Below, in pieces: positions 51,483 to 59,409 of a DNA stretch of 64,000 bases (the stretch's first letter is position 1; each line of letters starts with the position of its first letter). The notes under the pieces are model-generated. The model was not told the origin of the DNA and ran no database searches. It worked only from the letters and a program-made list of their open reading frames with translations. Made by a program: the position numbers and the translations under genes. Origin of the DNA: Aureimonas phyllosphaerae (GTDB lineage: Bacteria; Pseudomonadota; Alphaproteobacteria; Rhizobiales; Rhizobiaceae); NCBI RefSeq assembly GCF_900113065.1, contig NZ_FOOA01000001.1, positions 558,001 through 622,000 of the forward strand. The letters run 5' to 3'.

Positions 51483-52102
51483 GCCGCGGCCCCCATCAGG
51501 GCCTGGACCTCCGACGGCGTCCGCGGTCGATACGCCGCGTTCTCCGCGAGGCGCCAGCCGCCGCCTTCGCCACGCAGCACCCGGTGGCGCATTCCGCCGG
51601 ATCGCTCGATGATGCCGTAGTCCTGCCCGGCATCTGCGGGATAGGCGAACATCATCACGAAATCCCCCTCGCCCGTATTGATCGAGCGGTGGATCCAAAA
51701 CGGCGGGACGTAGCAGATCGTCTGGGGTCCGATCTCGACGATGCGCGTCTCGCCCTCCGGCGACTCCAGTTGCATCAGTCCTTGGCCCGCCTGGCCGTAG
51801 TAGATTTCGGGACGGTCGGCCTTTGCGTGGATGTGGCCGCGGGTCAGAAAGAATTCCTCGCCGACCAACCCGGGGGACATCCGGGTCAGGCCAAAGATCA
51901 TGTCGCCGGCCGCGGCGGACGGGCGGAAATCTCCCACGTCGTAGACCACGGCATCGCCAGTGCGCGTCACAAGGTCACGATGGGCGTCGGCGTCGAGATA
52001 CAGGCCCGTGAGGTCGCTTAGCCGCTTCTGGTAACGTCCGCCCGCCCCGCCCATCGTCCCGGCAGCGAGGTCGACATGACAGCTTGCAGGCTCGGTCAGC
52101 AT
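51479..52102 (-). CDS. Cupin-type phosphoglucose isomerase-like protein
   Basis: A 207-aa cupin resembling archaeal-type glucose-6-phosphate isomerase. Metal ligands are in RGHIHAKADRPEIYYGQAGQG (HxH...E) and the later His in PPFWIHRSIN; GDMIFGLTRMSPGLVGEEFFLT precedes them. Archaeal cPGI interconverts glucose 6-phosphate and fructose 6-phosphate; a paralogous aldose/ketose substrate is possible here. It is the first gene of a three-gene minus-strand unit with the AroE-like and RpiR genes, 37 bp downstream of operator A. Confidence 0.85.
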   Translation of the reverse strand: MLTEPASCHVDLAAGTMGGAGGRYQKRLSDLTGLYLDADAHRDLVTRTGDAVVYDVGDFRPSAAAGDMIFGLTRMSPGLVGEEFFLTRGHIHAKADRPEIYYGQAGQGLMQLESPEGETRIVEIGPQTICYVPPFWIHRSINTGEGDFVMMFAYPADAGQDYGIIERSGGMRHRVLRGEGGGWRLAENAAYRPRTPSEVQALMGAAA

Positions 52103-52138
52103 GGATACTGCTCCTCAATGTCGGCATCGTATAAGAGG

Positions 52139-52153
52139 TAATTTTGCTACATA
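52139..52153 (-). promoter_or_regulatory. RpiR-regulon motif, site A
   Basis: TAATTTTGCTACATA, in the divergent region between the cupin-PGI unit and the FGGY kinase. It matches sites B, C and D at 11 or more of 15 positions (shared form TARTWTTRCTAYRTW). It is flanked symmetrically by CATCGT (52125-52130) and ACGATG (52155-52160). Confidence 0.6.
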
Positions 52154-52285
52154 GACGATGATCAAGGGCATACGCAACGGGGCAAAACTACAGGCGATCA
52201 TGGGTTCCGTAGCCCTCTTGGGCCAACGGCTGGCGGTTGACCGCCCAGTTTTCAGTACCTAAGCTACACAGCTTGGAGGCCGATC

Positions 52286-52381
52286 ATGCACATCAACCTC
52301 GCCGCAGCTGTCGCAGGAATGCTTGGCGACGTCTCATGCTTCCGCGCTTCCGGTCGATCCCGCATGACGCGCCGAGACTGA
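52286..52381 (+). CDS. 31-aa leader ORF upstream of the FGGY kinase
   Basis: ATG at 52286 has a strong GGAGG site (GGAGGCCGATC-ATG) and runs 31 codons (MHINLAAAVAGMLGDVSCFR...MTRRD) to a TGA at 52379-52381, 9 nt before the kinase start. The kinase's own ribosome binding site (GAGG, 52380-52383) overlaps this stop, so translation of the two may be coupled. No function is recognisable; it may be a chance ORF that serves as a translated leader. A dyad AAGCT-ACAC-AGCTT (52261-52274) precedes it. Confidence 0.4.
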   Translation: MHINLAAAVAGMLGDVSCFRASGRSRMTRRD

Positions 52382-52390
52382 GGCACGCTC

Positions 52391-53893
52391 ATGCGCAGCG
52401 ACGATCTCATCCTTGCCATCGACGTCGGAACCGGCAGCGTCCGGGCCGCGCTGGTCGACGCCTCGGGTCACATCGTCTCGATCGTCGCGCGCGAGCATGA
52501 TCAGATCGTGCCGCAGTTCGGCTGGTCGGAGCAGCGGCCCGCCGACTGGTGGGAGGGTGTCGTCACGGCCGTCCGCGGCGTTCTCTCCGCCGTCCCGGAC
52601 GCCGCCGGTCGCATTGAGGCGATCTGCGCCTGCGGCCAGATGCATGGCACCGTCCTCGTCGATGCCGACGGACAACCGACGCGCGACACCGTCCCCCTGT
52701 GGAACGACAAGCGCACGGCCGGTCTCGTCGGCGCATTCGAGGAGGCCAACGCGGCGCAGACCTATCTTGCCCGCACCGGCAACCCGCCGACGCCCGCCTG
52801 GCCCGCCTTCAAGCTGCAATGGATCCGGGATGCCGATCCCGACGCCTACCGGCGCGCCGCTGCCGTGATCATGCCGAAGGACTACGTCAACTTCCGCCTG
52901 ACCGGCGAGATCGAGATGGATCGGACGGAAGCGGCCTGCTCCTTCCTGATGGACCCACGCACCGGCGACTGGTCGCCCGAAATGGTGGATCGGCTCGGCC
53001 TCGACCTCCAGAAGCTCGTGCCGATCCGCGGGGCGATGGAGGTGCTGGGGCGCGTCACACGCCAAGCCGCCATGCAGACGGGACTGCGCGAGGGAACGCC
53101 GGTGCTGGTCGGCGGCGGCGACTATCCCGTGGCCCTCGCCGGATCCGGCGTCCTCGCGCCGGGGCTGGGCTCCGAGATGATCGGCACCTCCTGCATCGTC
53201 ACGACGATTGCCGACCGGCCGATCCTCGCCCCCGAAATCTCGAATGTCGGGACGGTGGACGGCGCGTGGGGCGCATTCATGCTGCTGGAAAGCGGCGGCG
53301 ACGCGATGCGCTGGGCGCGCCGGGCACTGCACGAAGGCACAGTCTCCTACGAGACCATCGTCGAGCGAGCGGCGGAAGCGCCGCCCGGTTCCGACCGGCT
53401 GTTCTTCGTCCCGTACCTCACCGGCGAGCGCTTCGGCCGCCATCGCAACGCCCGTGCGCAGTTCTTCGGGCTCGCCGCCGGCCACGGCCTCACGCACCTC
53501 CACCGCGCCGTCCTCGAGGGCGTCGCCTTCGCGGTCAAGCGGCACATCGACGTCATGGAGGCGAACGGCGGGCCGCGCGTGGAACGGCTCGTCGCCTCCG
53601 GAGGCGGCGCGCGCACCGACCTGTGGCTGCGGATCAAGGCCAGCTGCTACGGCATCCCGATCCTCGTGCCGCAGGAAGCCGAATGCGGGATCGTCGGTTG
53701 CGCCGCCATGGCCGCAACGGCGATGGGTCGGTTTCCCAGCCTCACCAATGCGGCCGCAGCCTACGTTTCCTTCGAGCGCGAGGTGAGCCCCGAGCCGCGC
53801 TGGGCGGAGACCTACCAGCGCATGCAGCCGGTGTTCGAACGCCTCTACCATCATTCGCAGGCGCTCTACGACGACCTCGACGCGCTCGCCTGA
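52391..53893 (+). CDS. FGGY-family carbohydrate kinase
   Basis: A 500-aa sugar kinase with the two-domain actin-like fold: N-terminal LAIDVGTGSVRAALVDASG, PLWNDKRTAGL, the catalytic Asp region VGGGDYPVALAGSGV, and the C-terminal FGGY signature region RLVASGGGARTDLWLRIKA. Xylulose, ribulose, erythritol or glycerol are all possible substrates. It is divergent from the cupin-PGI/AroE-like/RpiR unit and shares operator A. Its start has GAGG 7 nt upstream. Confidence 0.9.
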   Translation: MRSDDLILAIDVGTGSVRAALVDASGHIVSIVAREHDQIVPQFGWSEQRPADWWEGVVTAVRGVLSAVPDAAGRIEAICACGQMHGTVLVDADGQPTRDTVPLWNDKRTAGLVGAFEEANAAQTYLARTGNPPTPAWPAFKLQWIRDADPDAYRRAAAVIMPKDYVNFRLTGEIEMDRTEAACSFLMDPRTGDWSPEMVDRLGLDLQKLVPIRGAMEVLGRVTRQAAMQTGLREGTPVLVGGGDYPVALAGSGVLAPGLGSEMIGTSCIVTTIADRPILAPEISNVGTVDGAWGAFMLLESGGDAMRWARRALHEGTVSYETIVERAAEAPPGSDRLFFVPYLTGERFGRHRNARAQFFGLAAGHGLTHLHRAVLEGVAFAVKRHIDVMEANGGPRVERLVASGGGARTDLWLRIKASCYGIPILVPQEAECGIVGCAAMAATAMGRFPSLTNAAAAYVSFEREVSPEPRWAETYQRMQPVFERLYHHSQALYDDLDALA

Positions 53894-53942
53894 TGGCAAG
53901 CGCCGCGAGATGGGTCGCAGTGCCCCGCCTGCCTGACGGGCG

Positions 53943-56354
53943 TCAGGCTCGACGACGCGCGTCGCTCGGGAAGGAAGGGCTTGCGCCGAGCCGTTGATCC
54001 GTCGGCGCGATCGCCTCACGGAAGCGCGCGAGCGGCATCGGCTTGCCGAAGAGATAGCCCTGCCCCTCGCTCATGCGATCGCGGAGATAATCCGCCTGCG
54101 CCTGCGTCTCGATGCCCTCCGCGATGACGTCGAGATCGCATCCGCGTGCCATTCGAACGACGGCGTCGACGATGCCCTGATCCTTCCCGTCGATCGTGAT
54201 GTCGCGCACGAAGGACCGGTCGATCTTCAGGCGCGTGATGTCGAGCTGCTTCAGGAAGGTCAGTGAAGCGTAGCCCGTTCCGAAATCGTCGAAGGCAATG
54301 CCGACATTCATGCGGCGCAGACGCGCAAGGTGATTGGCGATCGTGCGCTCGTTGCGCAGGACCGTGTTCTCGGTGATCTCGAGCTCCAGCGCCTCGGCGG
54401 GCAGCCCGCTCGCCCGCAGCGCCTCCTCGACGCGCTCCACGAGATCGGGTGCGCGAAGCTGCGCGGCGAAGAGGTTCACCCCGATGCGGAAGTCGCCATG
54501 CCCGGCCCGCCGGATCGCCACCGCATCCTGGCAGGCCTTCGACAGGATCCAGTCGCCGACGGGCAGCGTCAGCGGACCCGCTTCGAGCACCGGAAGGAAG
54601 GATACGGGCGACAGGACGCCGAGATAGGCGTGGTTCCAGCGGATCAGTGCCTCGGCACCGACGACACGATCGTCGGCGAGGCGGACCTGCGGCTGGTAGT
54701 AGAGTTCGAAATTGCGCTCCTCCCATGCCTCGCGCAGATCCTCGGCGACGCTGAGGCGGTCCTTGGCGGCCTTTCGAAGCTCGGGCGTGAAGAGGCGGAG
54801 CCGCGCGCGGCCGTTGGCCTTCGCGTCGAACAGCGCAAGATCCGCGGCGAGCATGAGTTCGTCCGCCGACATGGCCTGCAACTGGGAAGGCATCAGCCCG
54901 CCGCTGGCGGACAGGTGCACGATCTCGTCACCGAGGGCGATCGGAAGCTCGGTCGCCTCGATCAGCCGTTGGCCGAGCCGCGAGACCTCGATCGGATCGG
55001 CGGTTCCCCGCACGACCACCGCGAACTCGTCACCGCCAAGACGGGCGACGAGGTGATCGGCACCGACGACCTCGCGCATGCGCCGCGCTACGACCCGCAG
55101 AACCTCGTCGCCGCCCGCATGCCCGAAGGCGTCGTTGACGTCCTTGAAGCCGTCGAGATCGAACAGCATCAGGCTGAAGGGGGTGCGCGCCTTGCCATGC
55201 TCCTCGATGCAGGTCGCGATGGCCTCCTGGAACCGGGCCCGGTTCGACAGGCCCGTCAGGGTATCGGTGTAGGCGAGCGTTCGAATGCGCTCCTCGGCGG
55301 ACAGGCGCTCGCTCTGGTCACGAAAGGCGATGACCGTCTGGAGGCTGCCGGCGAGGCGCACGTCGCTGCGCAAAACGCGCACCGGCACGAACGGCCCGAG
55401 GCGCGTGGCCAGCCTGGCGTCGATCTCCTCGCGCTCCGGCAGGGCGGCGAGGTCGAGGCCCGGCAGCAGCTCGGACAACTCGCGCCCCGCAAGGTCGTCG
55501 CGCGACAGGCCGGTCAGGCGCGCCAGGCTGTCGTTCGCGGTGACGATCCGGCTTCCTTCGCAGATCGCGAGCCCCTCCAGCCCGAGATTGGCCAGTTCGC
55601 CGAGACGCCGCCGCTCGTAGCGCAGCTTCGCCTTGGCCGCGATCGTGAGCCGGAGGCCGATGACCGCGATGATTGCCAGCCCCGACGACATCGTGGCGAC
55701 GAGCGGCGCGAGAAGTTCGGGCGGCACCGTCCAGGCCGGAAGCTGCACGCGCGGATCGAACTCCAGCGTCATCGCGACCATGCCGCCGATATGCAGGATG
55801 CCGATGGCCAAAACGAGAAGCGGGGCGCCGGTCAGGTTGATCCACCGTGTCCGCTCGACGGAGGCCAGCGTCGCGAGACCGAAGAGCGGGAGGCTGGCGA
55901 GGATGGTGGTCCAGACGATCGCAAGGTCCCAGTGGACGTGGCCGCGCACCACATAGGCGGCCTGCCCGACATAATGCAGCACGGCAACGCCGAGGCCGAT
56001 CACCACGCCGCCGACGAACCGCCTCCAGCGCTCGCGCCGTCCGAGCGTCAGCATCAGGCCGGCGCCGATCCCGACGATTGCCAGGAGAAGCGAGAGCGCC
56101 GTCGTGACGGGCTCGAAACCCGCCTCCATTCCCGGACGGAAGGCGAGCAGTGCGACCATATGGGTGGCCCAGGCGGTGCAACCGGCGGTGACCAGCGACA
56201 GGATCGCCCATTGCCGCCGGGCCGCGCCGTCGCGTCGACCGGCATGCCGCGCGACGGAAAACGAGCCGTAGACGCCGATCAGGCACACCAGGGCCGCCAG
56301 CGTCAGCAGCTTTGGATCGTTCAGGACACCGAGGCAGGTCAGCAGGACGTTCAT
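53943..56354 (-). CDS. MHYT-GGDEF-EAL cyclic-di-GMP signalling protein
   Basis: An 803-aa membrane protein. Residues about 8-230 form an MHYT sensor with seven helices (motif variants WATHMVALL, LHYVGQ, LHIGGMVAM). A PAS-like segment (about 245-345) follows, then GGDEF (about 355-520, active site RLGGDEFAVV intact) and EAL (about 535-785, VVGAEALIRWN, ELEITENTV, FDDFGTGYASL). It can in principle both make and degrade c-di-GMP; MHYT domains are proposed to bind copper and sense gases. AGGAGGAGCG precedes the ATG. Confidence 0.93.
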   Translation of the reverse strand: MNVLLTCLGVLNDPKLLTLAALVCLIGVYGSFSVARHAGRRDGAARRQWAILSLVTAGCTAWATHMVALLAFRPGMEAGFEPVTTALSLLLAIVGIGAGLMLTLGRRERWRRFVGGVVIGLGVAVLHYVGQAAYVVRGHVHWDLAIVWTTILASLPLFGLATLASVERTRWINLTGAPLLVLAIGILHIGGMVAMTLEFDPRVQLPAWTVPPELLAPLVATMSSGLAIIAVIGLRLTIAAKAKLRYERRRLGELANLGLEGLAICEGSRIVTANDSLARLTGLSRDDLAGRELSELLPGLDLAALPEREEIDARLATRLGPFVPVRVLRSDVRLAGSLQTVIAFRDQSERLSAEERIRTLAYTDTLTGLSNRARFQEAIATCIEEHGKARTPFSLMLFDLDGFKDVNDAFGHAGGDEVLRVVARRMREVVGADHLVARLGGDEFAVVVRGTADPIEVSRLGQRLIEATELPIALGDEIVHLSASGGLMPSQLQAMSADELMLAADLALFDAKANGRARLRLFTPELRKAAKDRLSVAEDLREAWEERNFELYYQPQVRLADDRVVGAEALIRWNHAYLGVLSPVSFLPVLEAGPLTLPVGDWILSKACQDAVAIRRAGHGDFRIGVNLFAAQLRAPDLVERVEEALRASGLPAEALELEITENTVLRNERTIANHLARLRRMNVGIAFDDFGTGYASLTFLKQLDITRLKIDRSFVRDITIDGKDQGIVDAVVRMARGCDLDVIAEGIETQAQADYLRDRMSEGQGYLFGKPMPLARFREAIAPTDQRLGASPSFPSDARRRA

Positions 56355-56583
56355 CGCTCCTCCTGCCTTGAGCGGTAGAGTCGGGACGTTAATGACCGTG
56401 CATCACCGGCCCGTGAAATCCGATGTTTTGCCAATGGAACCGCTGCGGTTTCAGTAGCTGACCACCAGACGATCCCGGCCCGGTCTGTGCCAGCGGTCGT
56501 GCCGCAAGTCTTCGCGGAAAGGGTTTGCTGCGCGGACTTCTGTTCATCGAGCGTAATGCCAGGAGTCACACGCGAGCAAACCT

Positions 56584-56611
56584 CAACCTCGGGTTGACAA
56601 CAAAATCAACC
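56584..56611. promoter_or_regulatory. Overlapping CAACC/GGTTG dyads between MHYT and SDR genes
   Basis: CAACC-TCG-GGTTG (56584-56596) overlaps GGTTGA-N8-TCAACC (56592-56611), giving three alternating half-sites in 28 bp. The block is just beyond the SDR stop codon and in the 287-bp gap upstream of the MHYT-GGDEF-EAL gene. It could be an operator for that gene or a terminator for the SDR gene. The rest of the gap shows no gene. Confidence 0.35.
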
Positions 56612-56641
56612 TGCAACGTTTATTACCTGGGAACTGAAGAC

Positions 56642-57415
56642 CTACCAGGCCGTATAGCCGCCGTCCGCCAGAACGATGGAGCCCGTCAGGAGGCTGGCCG
56701 CATCGGAGGCGAGAAAGAGCACGGTGGCGGCGATCTCGTCCGTCCGGCCCATGCGGCCCATGGGCGTACCGCCGATCCAGTGCTTCATCATCTCCGGGTC
56801 GTCGTAGACGAAGCTGGTCAGCGCGGTCTCGATATAGGTCGGCGCCACCGCGTTGACCCGCACGCCCCGGCCGCCCCACTCGGCGGCGAGCGACTTGGTC
56901 AGGTGATGCACCGCCGCCTTGGATGCATTGTACTGGGCCTGCTCCTGCGGCCGGTTGACGACGAAGCCCGACATCGAGCCGACATTGACGATGGCGCCCT
57001 GCCCGCGCTCCAGCATGGATTTGCCGAAGGCACGGCAGCACCAGAAGACACCGTTGAGGTTGACGTCGAGAACCTTCAGCCACACCGCGTCGGACATGGT
57101 TTCCGCCGGCTCGTTGCTGATCGCGATGCCGGCATTGTTGACGAGGACGTCGAGCCGGCCGTGCCGGGCGAGAACGTCGTCGCGCAGGGCGTCGACCGCT
57201 TGGGGCGACGTCACGTCGAGCCGGACACCCTCCGCGCTGCGGCCGTCGGCCATCAGGCGCTCGGCCGCCTCCTCGGCCTTCTCGACCGCAAGATCGGCGA
57301 GGATGACGTGGGCGCCGGCCTCGGTCAGGGCTTCGGCCGTCGAGAATCCGATCCCCTGTGCAGCACCCGTGACGAGGGCGATGCGGCCGTCGAGGCGGAA
57401 GCGTTCAAGATACAT
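56642..57415 (-). CDS. Short-chain dehydrogenase/reductase (polyol or sugar dehydrogenase type)
   Basis: A 257-aa classical SDR: cofactor motif LVTGAAQGIGFSTAEAL, Asp after strand 2 (VILADLAVEKA) indicating NAD preference, NNAGIAISN, catalytic Ser in VNVGSMSGFV and YNASK. It resembles polyol dehydrogenases of rhizobia. It is divergent from the ALDH operon across 532 bp, and site B lies in its promoter region. The likely role is the oxidation step of the same pathway. Confidence 0.92.
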   Translation of the reverse strand: MYLERFRLDGRIALVTGAAQGIGFSTAEALTEAGAHVILADLAVEKAEEAAERLMADGRSAEGVRLDVTSPQAVDALRDDVLARHGRLDVLVNNAGIAISNEPAETMSDAVWLKVLDVNLNGVFWCCRAFGKSMLERGQGAIVNVGSMSGFVVNRPQEQAQYNASKAAVHHLTKSLAAEWGGRGVRVNAVAPTYIETALTSFVYDDPEMMKHWIGGTPMGRMGRTDEIAATVLFLASDAASLLTGSIVLADGGYTAW

Positions 57416-57693
57416 GGTGGTCTCCCAATTGGACCCGAGGCGTCAGGACAGGATGTCGTGCGGCGGCTCGCCGCGAGGGCGCAGGCGCCCTACTCCGCCG
57501 CCATCGCGCATCAGCACAGGCTCGACGCGGAAGAAACGTGAGATCGGCACAAGCGGACCAAGAGCTCGCATGTCTGGACCCGACGCGGAATGGAAGGCGA
57601 CCCGGCACGAGCAAACGGTCCCTGAGGCCTGGATGCCATGCTCCGCCGTTCGGCTTGGCACTCTTCGCGTTTTCTGAGAGCATCGAAAGCATT

Positions 57694-57708
57694 TACGTAG
57701 CAAAACTA
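57694..57708 (-). promoter_or_regulatory. RpiR-regulon motif, site B
   Basis: Minus-strand TAGTTTTGCTACGTA (57694-57708), oriented toward the SDR gene. It differs from site A by two bases. Confidence 0.6.
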
Positions 57709-57871
57709 TTCCAAGACAGCTTTCGATAGCGGCGCGCGGGTCGACGCGCAAGCGCGCGCCGAAAGCCGAATCAAGTCGTCGCACATAGACTTGCGCAGCA
57801 TTCGCTCGAGGAGCTTGGCATTGGCAGTCCGCGCCTGACCAAGGAAGTCCTGATTTCCCGCTTGCGGTATC

Positions 57872-57886
57872 TAGTATTGCTATATT
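57872..57886 (+). promoter_or_regulatory. RpiR-regulon motif, site C
   Basis: TAGTATTGCTATATT, 61 bp upstream of the ALDH start and oriented toward it. It differs from site D by two bases. Confidence 0.6.
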
Positions 57887-57947
57887 AGATCGGATCGAAG
57901 GTGGCCGGCTGCGGCGTGGGCCGCCGGACACGGTGCCAGGACGTCCC

Positions 57948-59405
57948 ATGCTTGCAGCCTACGATTCCCAGCTCTTCATTGCCGGCCAGTGGCAACGCGG
58001 CTCCGGCCGCGCGCTTCCCGTCGAGAACCCGGCGACCGGCGAGGTCATCGGCCACATCGCGGCGGCGACCGCGGGAGAAGTGGACGCCGCCGTCGCCGCC
58101 GCCCGCAGGGCCTTTCGCCCTTGGGCGCGCCTCGCCCCCAAGGAGCGCGGTGCCGCGCTCCACCGCCTCGGTGACGCGATCTCGGCCCGAGCCGATGCCA
58201 TGGCGCGCATCATGACGAGCGAACAGGGCAAGCCGCTCAATGAGGCGCGCGGCGAAATCCTGAAGCTTGCGGAGGCCTGCCATTTCTACGCCGAGGAAGC
58301 CGAGCGCGTGCATGGCGAGATCGTGCCGGGAGCGACCACCGACCATGAGAGCATGGTGGTGCGTGAGCCGATCGGCGTCGTCGGGGCGATCACGCCCTGG
58401 AACTATCCGGCCGAGCTGATCGGCTGGAAGCTCTGCGGTGCGCTGGCCGCGGGCTGCACCATCGTCATCAAGCCGGCGGAACTGACGCCCTTCACGGCGC
58501 TCGCGATCGCCGAAGCCTGCATGGAGGCGAAGATCCCCGCTGGCGTCGTCAATATCGTCACCGGCAAGGGGTCCGAGGTCGGTCAGGCGCTGGTCGAGCA
58601 TCGCGACATCGACAAGATCGCCTTCACGGGCTCCAGCGCGGTCGGTCTTCACATTCAGCGCACGACGCCGATCGTGCGCCGCATGTCGCTGGAGCTCGGC
58701 GGCAACTGCCCGCTGATCGTCGCCCCGTCGGCCGACCTCGACGCCGCGGCCAAGGGCGCGGCGCGTCGCGGGTTCCGCAACATGGGCCAGATCTGCATCG
58801 CGGTGAACCGCATCTACGTCGCGCGCCCGCATTACGAGAGCTTCCTCGACAGGCTGAAGGGCGCGGTCGAGAGGCTCACCATCGCCAACGGATTGGAGCG
58901 GCCCGATGCCGATCTCGGCGCCATGGCCTCGGCCGAGCCGCTGGAGAAGACCAAGGCGCACCTCGCAGACGCTTTGGACAAGGGCGCGCGGCTCGTCGCG
59001 GGCGGCTCGGCGCCGGAGGGCGAAACCTTCGCGCGCGGGCACTTCTTCCGCCCGACCGTCGTCGCCGACTGCACGCACGAGATGAAGGTGATGACGGAGG
59101 AGACCTTCGGCCCGCTGGTCGGCGTCGCGCCCTTCGACACGCTGGACGAGGCGGCGGACCTTGCCAACGACACGCCCTATGGGCTCGCCTCCTATGTCTA
59201 CGCCCGCGACCTGAACGAGGTGCGCGCCCTGTCGCAAAGGCTCGACTACGGCAACGTGGCGGTCAACAACGTCGACGCCGGCGTGATGAACGCCCCCTAC
59301 GGTGGGCGCAAGCAGAGCGGCGTCGGCTACGAGCACGGCCGCGAGGGAATGCTCGAATACCTGAACTTCAAGCACATCCGCATCCGCTACGACGAGGCGC
59401 GGTGA
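57948..59405 (+). CDS. NAD(P)-dependent aldehyde dehydrogenase
   Basis: A 485-aa ALDH. Key residues: PWNYPAELIGWKL, KPAELTPFTAL, FTGSSAVG, catalytic Glu in MSLELGGNCPL and catalytic Cys in RNMGQICIAVNRIYV. It resembles lactaldehyde/succinate-semialdehyde dehydrogenases. The start at 57948 has AGGA 7 nt upstream (a GTG at 57933 is an alternative). It is the first gene of the operon ALDH-xylulokinase-HAD-RpiR-RpiA. Confidence 0.92.
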   Translation: MLAAYDSQLFIAGQWQRGSGRALPVENPATGEVIGHIAAATAGEVDAAVAAARRAFRPWARLAPKERGAALHRLGDAISARADAMARIMTSEQGKPLNEARGEILKLAEACHFYAEEAERVHGEIVPGATTDHESMVVREPIGVVGAITPWNYPAELIGWKLCGALAAGCTIVIKPAELTPFTALAIAEACMEAKIPAGVVNIVTGKGSEVGQALVEHRDIDKIAFTGSSAVGLHIQRTTPIVRRMSLELGGNCPLIVAPSADLDAAAKGAARRGFRNMGQICIAVNRIYVARPHYESFLDRLKGAVERLTIANGLERPDADLGAMASAEPLEKTKAHLADALDKGARLVAGGSAPEGETFARGHFFRPTVVADCTHEMKVMTEETFGPLVGVAPFDTLDEAADLANDTPYGLASYVYARDLNEVRALSQRLDYGNVAVNNVDAGVMNAPYGGRKQSGVGYEHGREGMLEYLNFKHIRIRYDEAR

Positions 59406-59409
59406 TCCC

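Larger units (their letters stand above)
57416..57947 (+). promoter_or_regulatory. Divergent SDR-ALDH intergenic region
   Basis: These 532 bp hold two copies of the RpiR-regulon motif (sites B and C) in an AT-richer stretch at about 57690-57890. Open frames here have no recognisable homology or ribosome binding sites, so I call no gene. The SDR-side leader between site B and the SDR start is about 280 nt. Confidence 0.5.

Noticed and set aside
56594-56624. Plus-strand promoter (TTGACA) reading toward the SDR gene
   Set aside because: TTGACA lies inside the dyad block and has no acceptable -10 at 16-18 bp; it would also only produce antisense RNA to the SDR gene.
57443-57949. Possible 168-residue gene in the SDR-ALDH intergenic region
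   Set aside because: No ribosome binding site, no recognisable domain, and it overlaps two copies of a promoter motif; treated as regulatory DNA.
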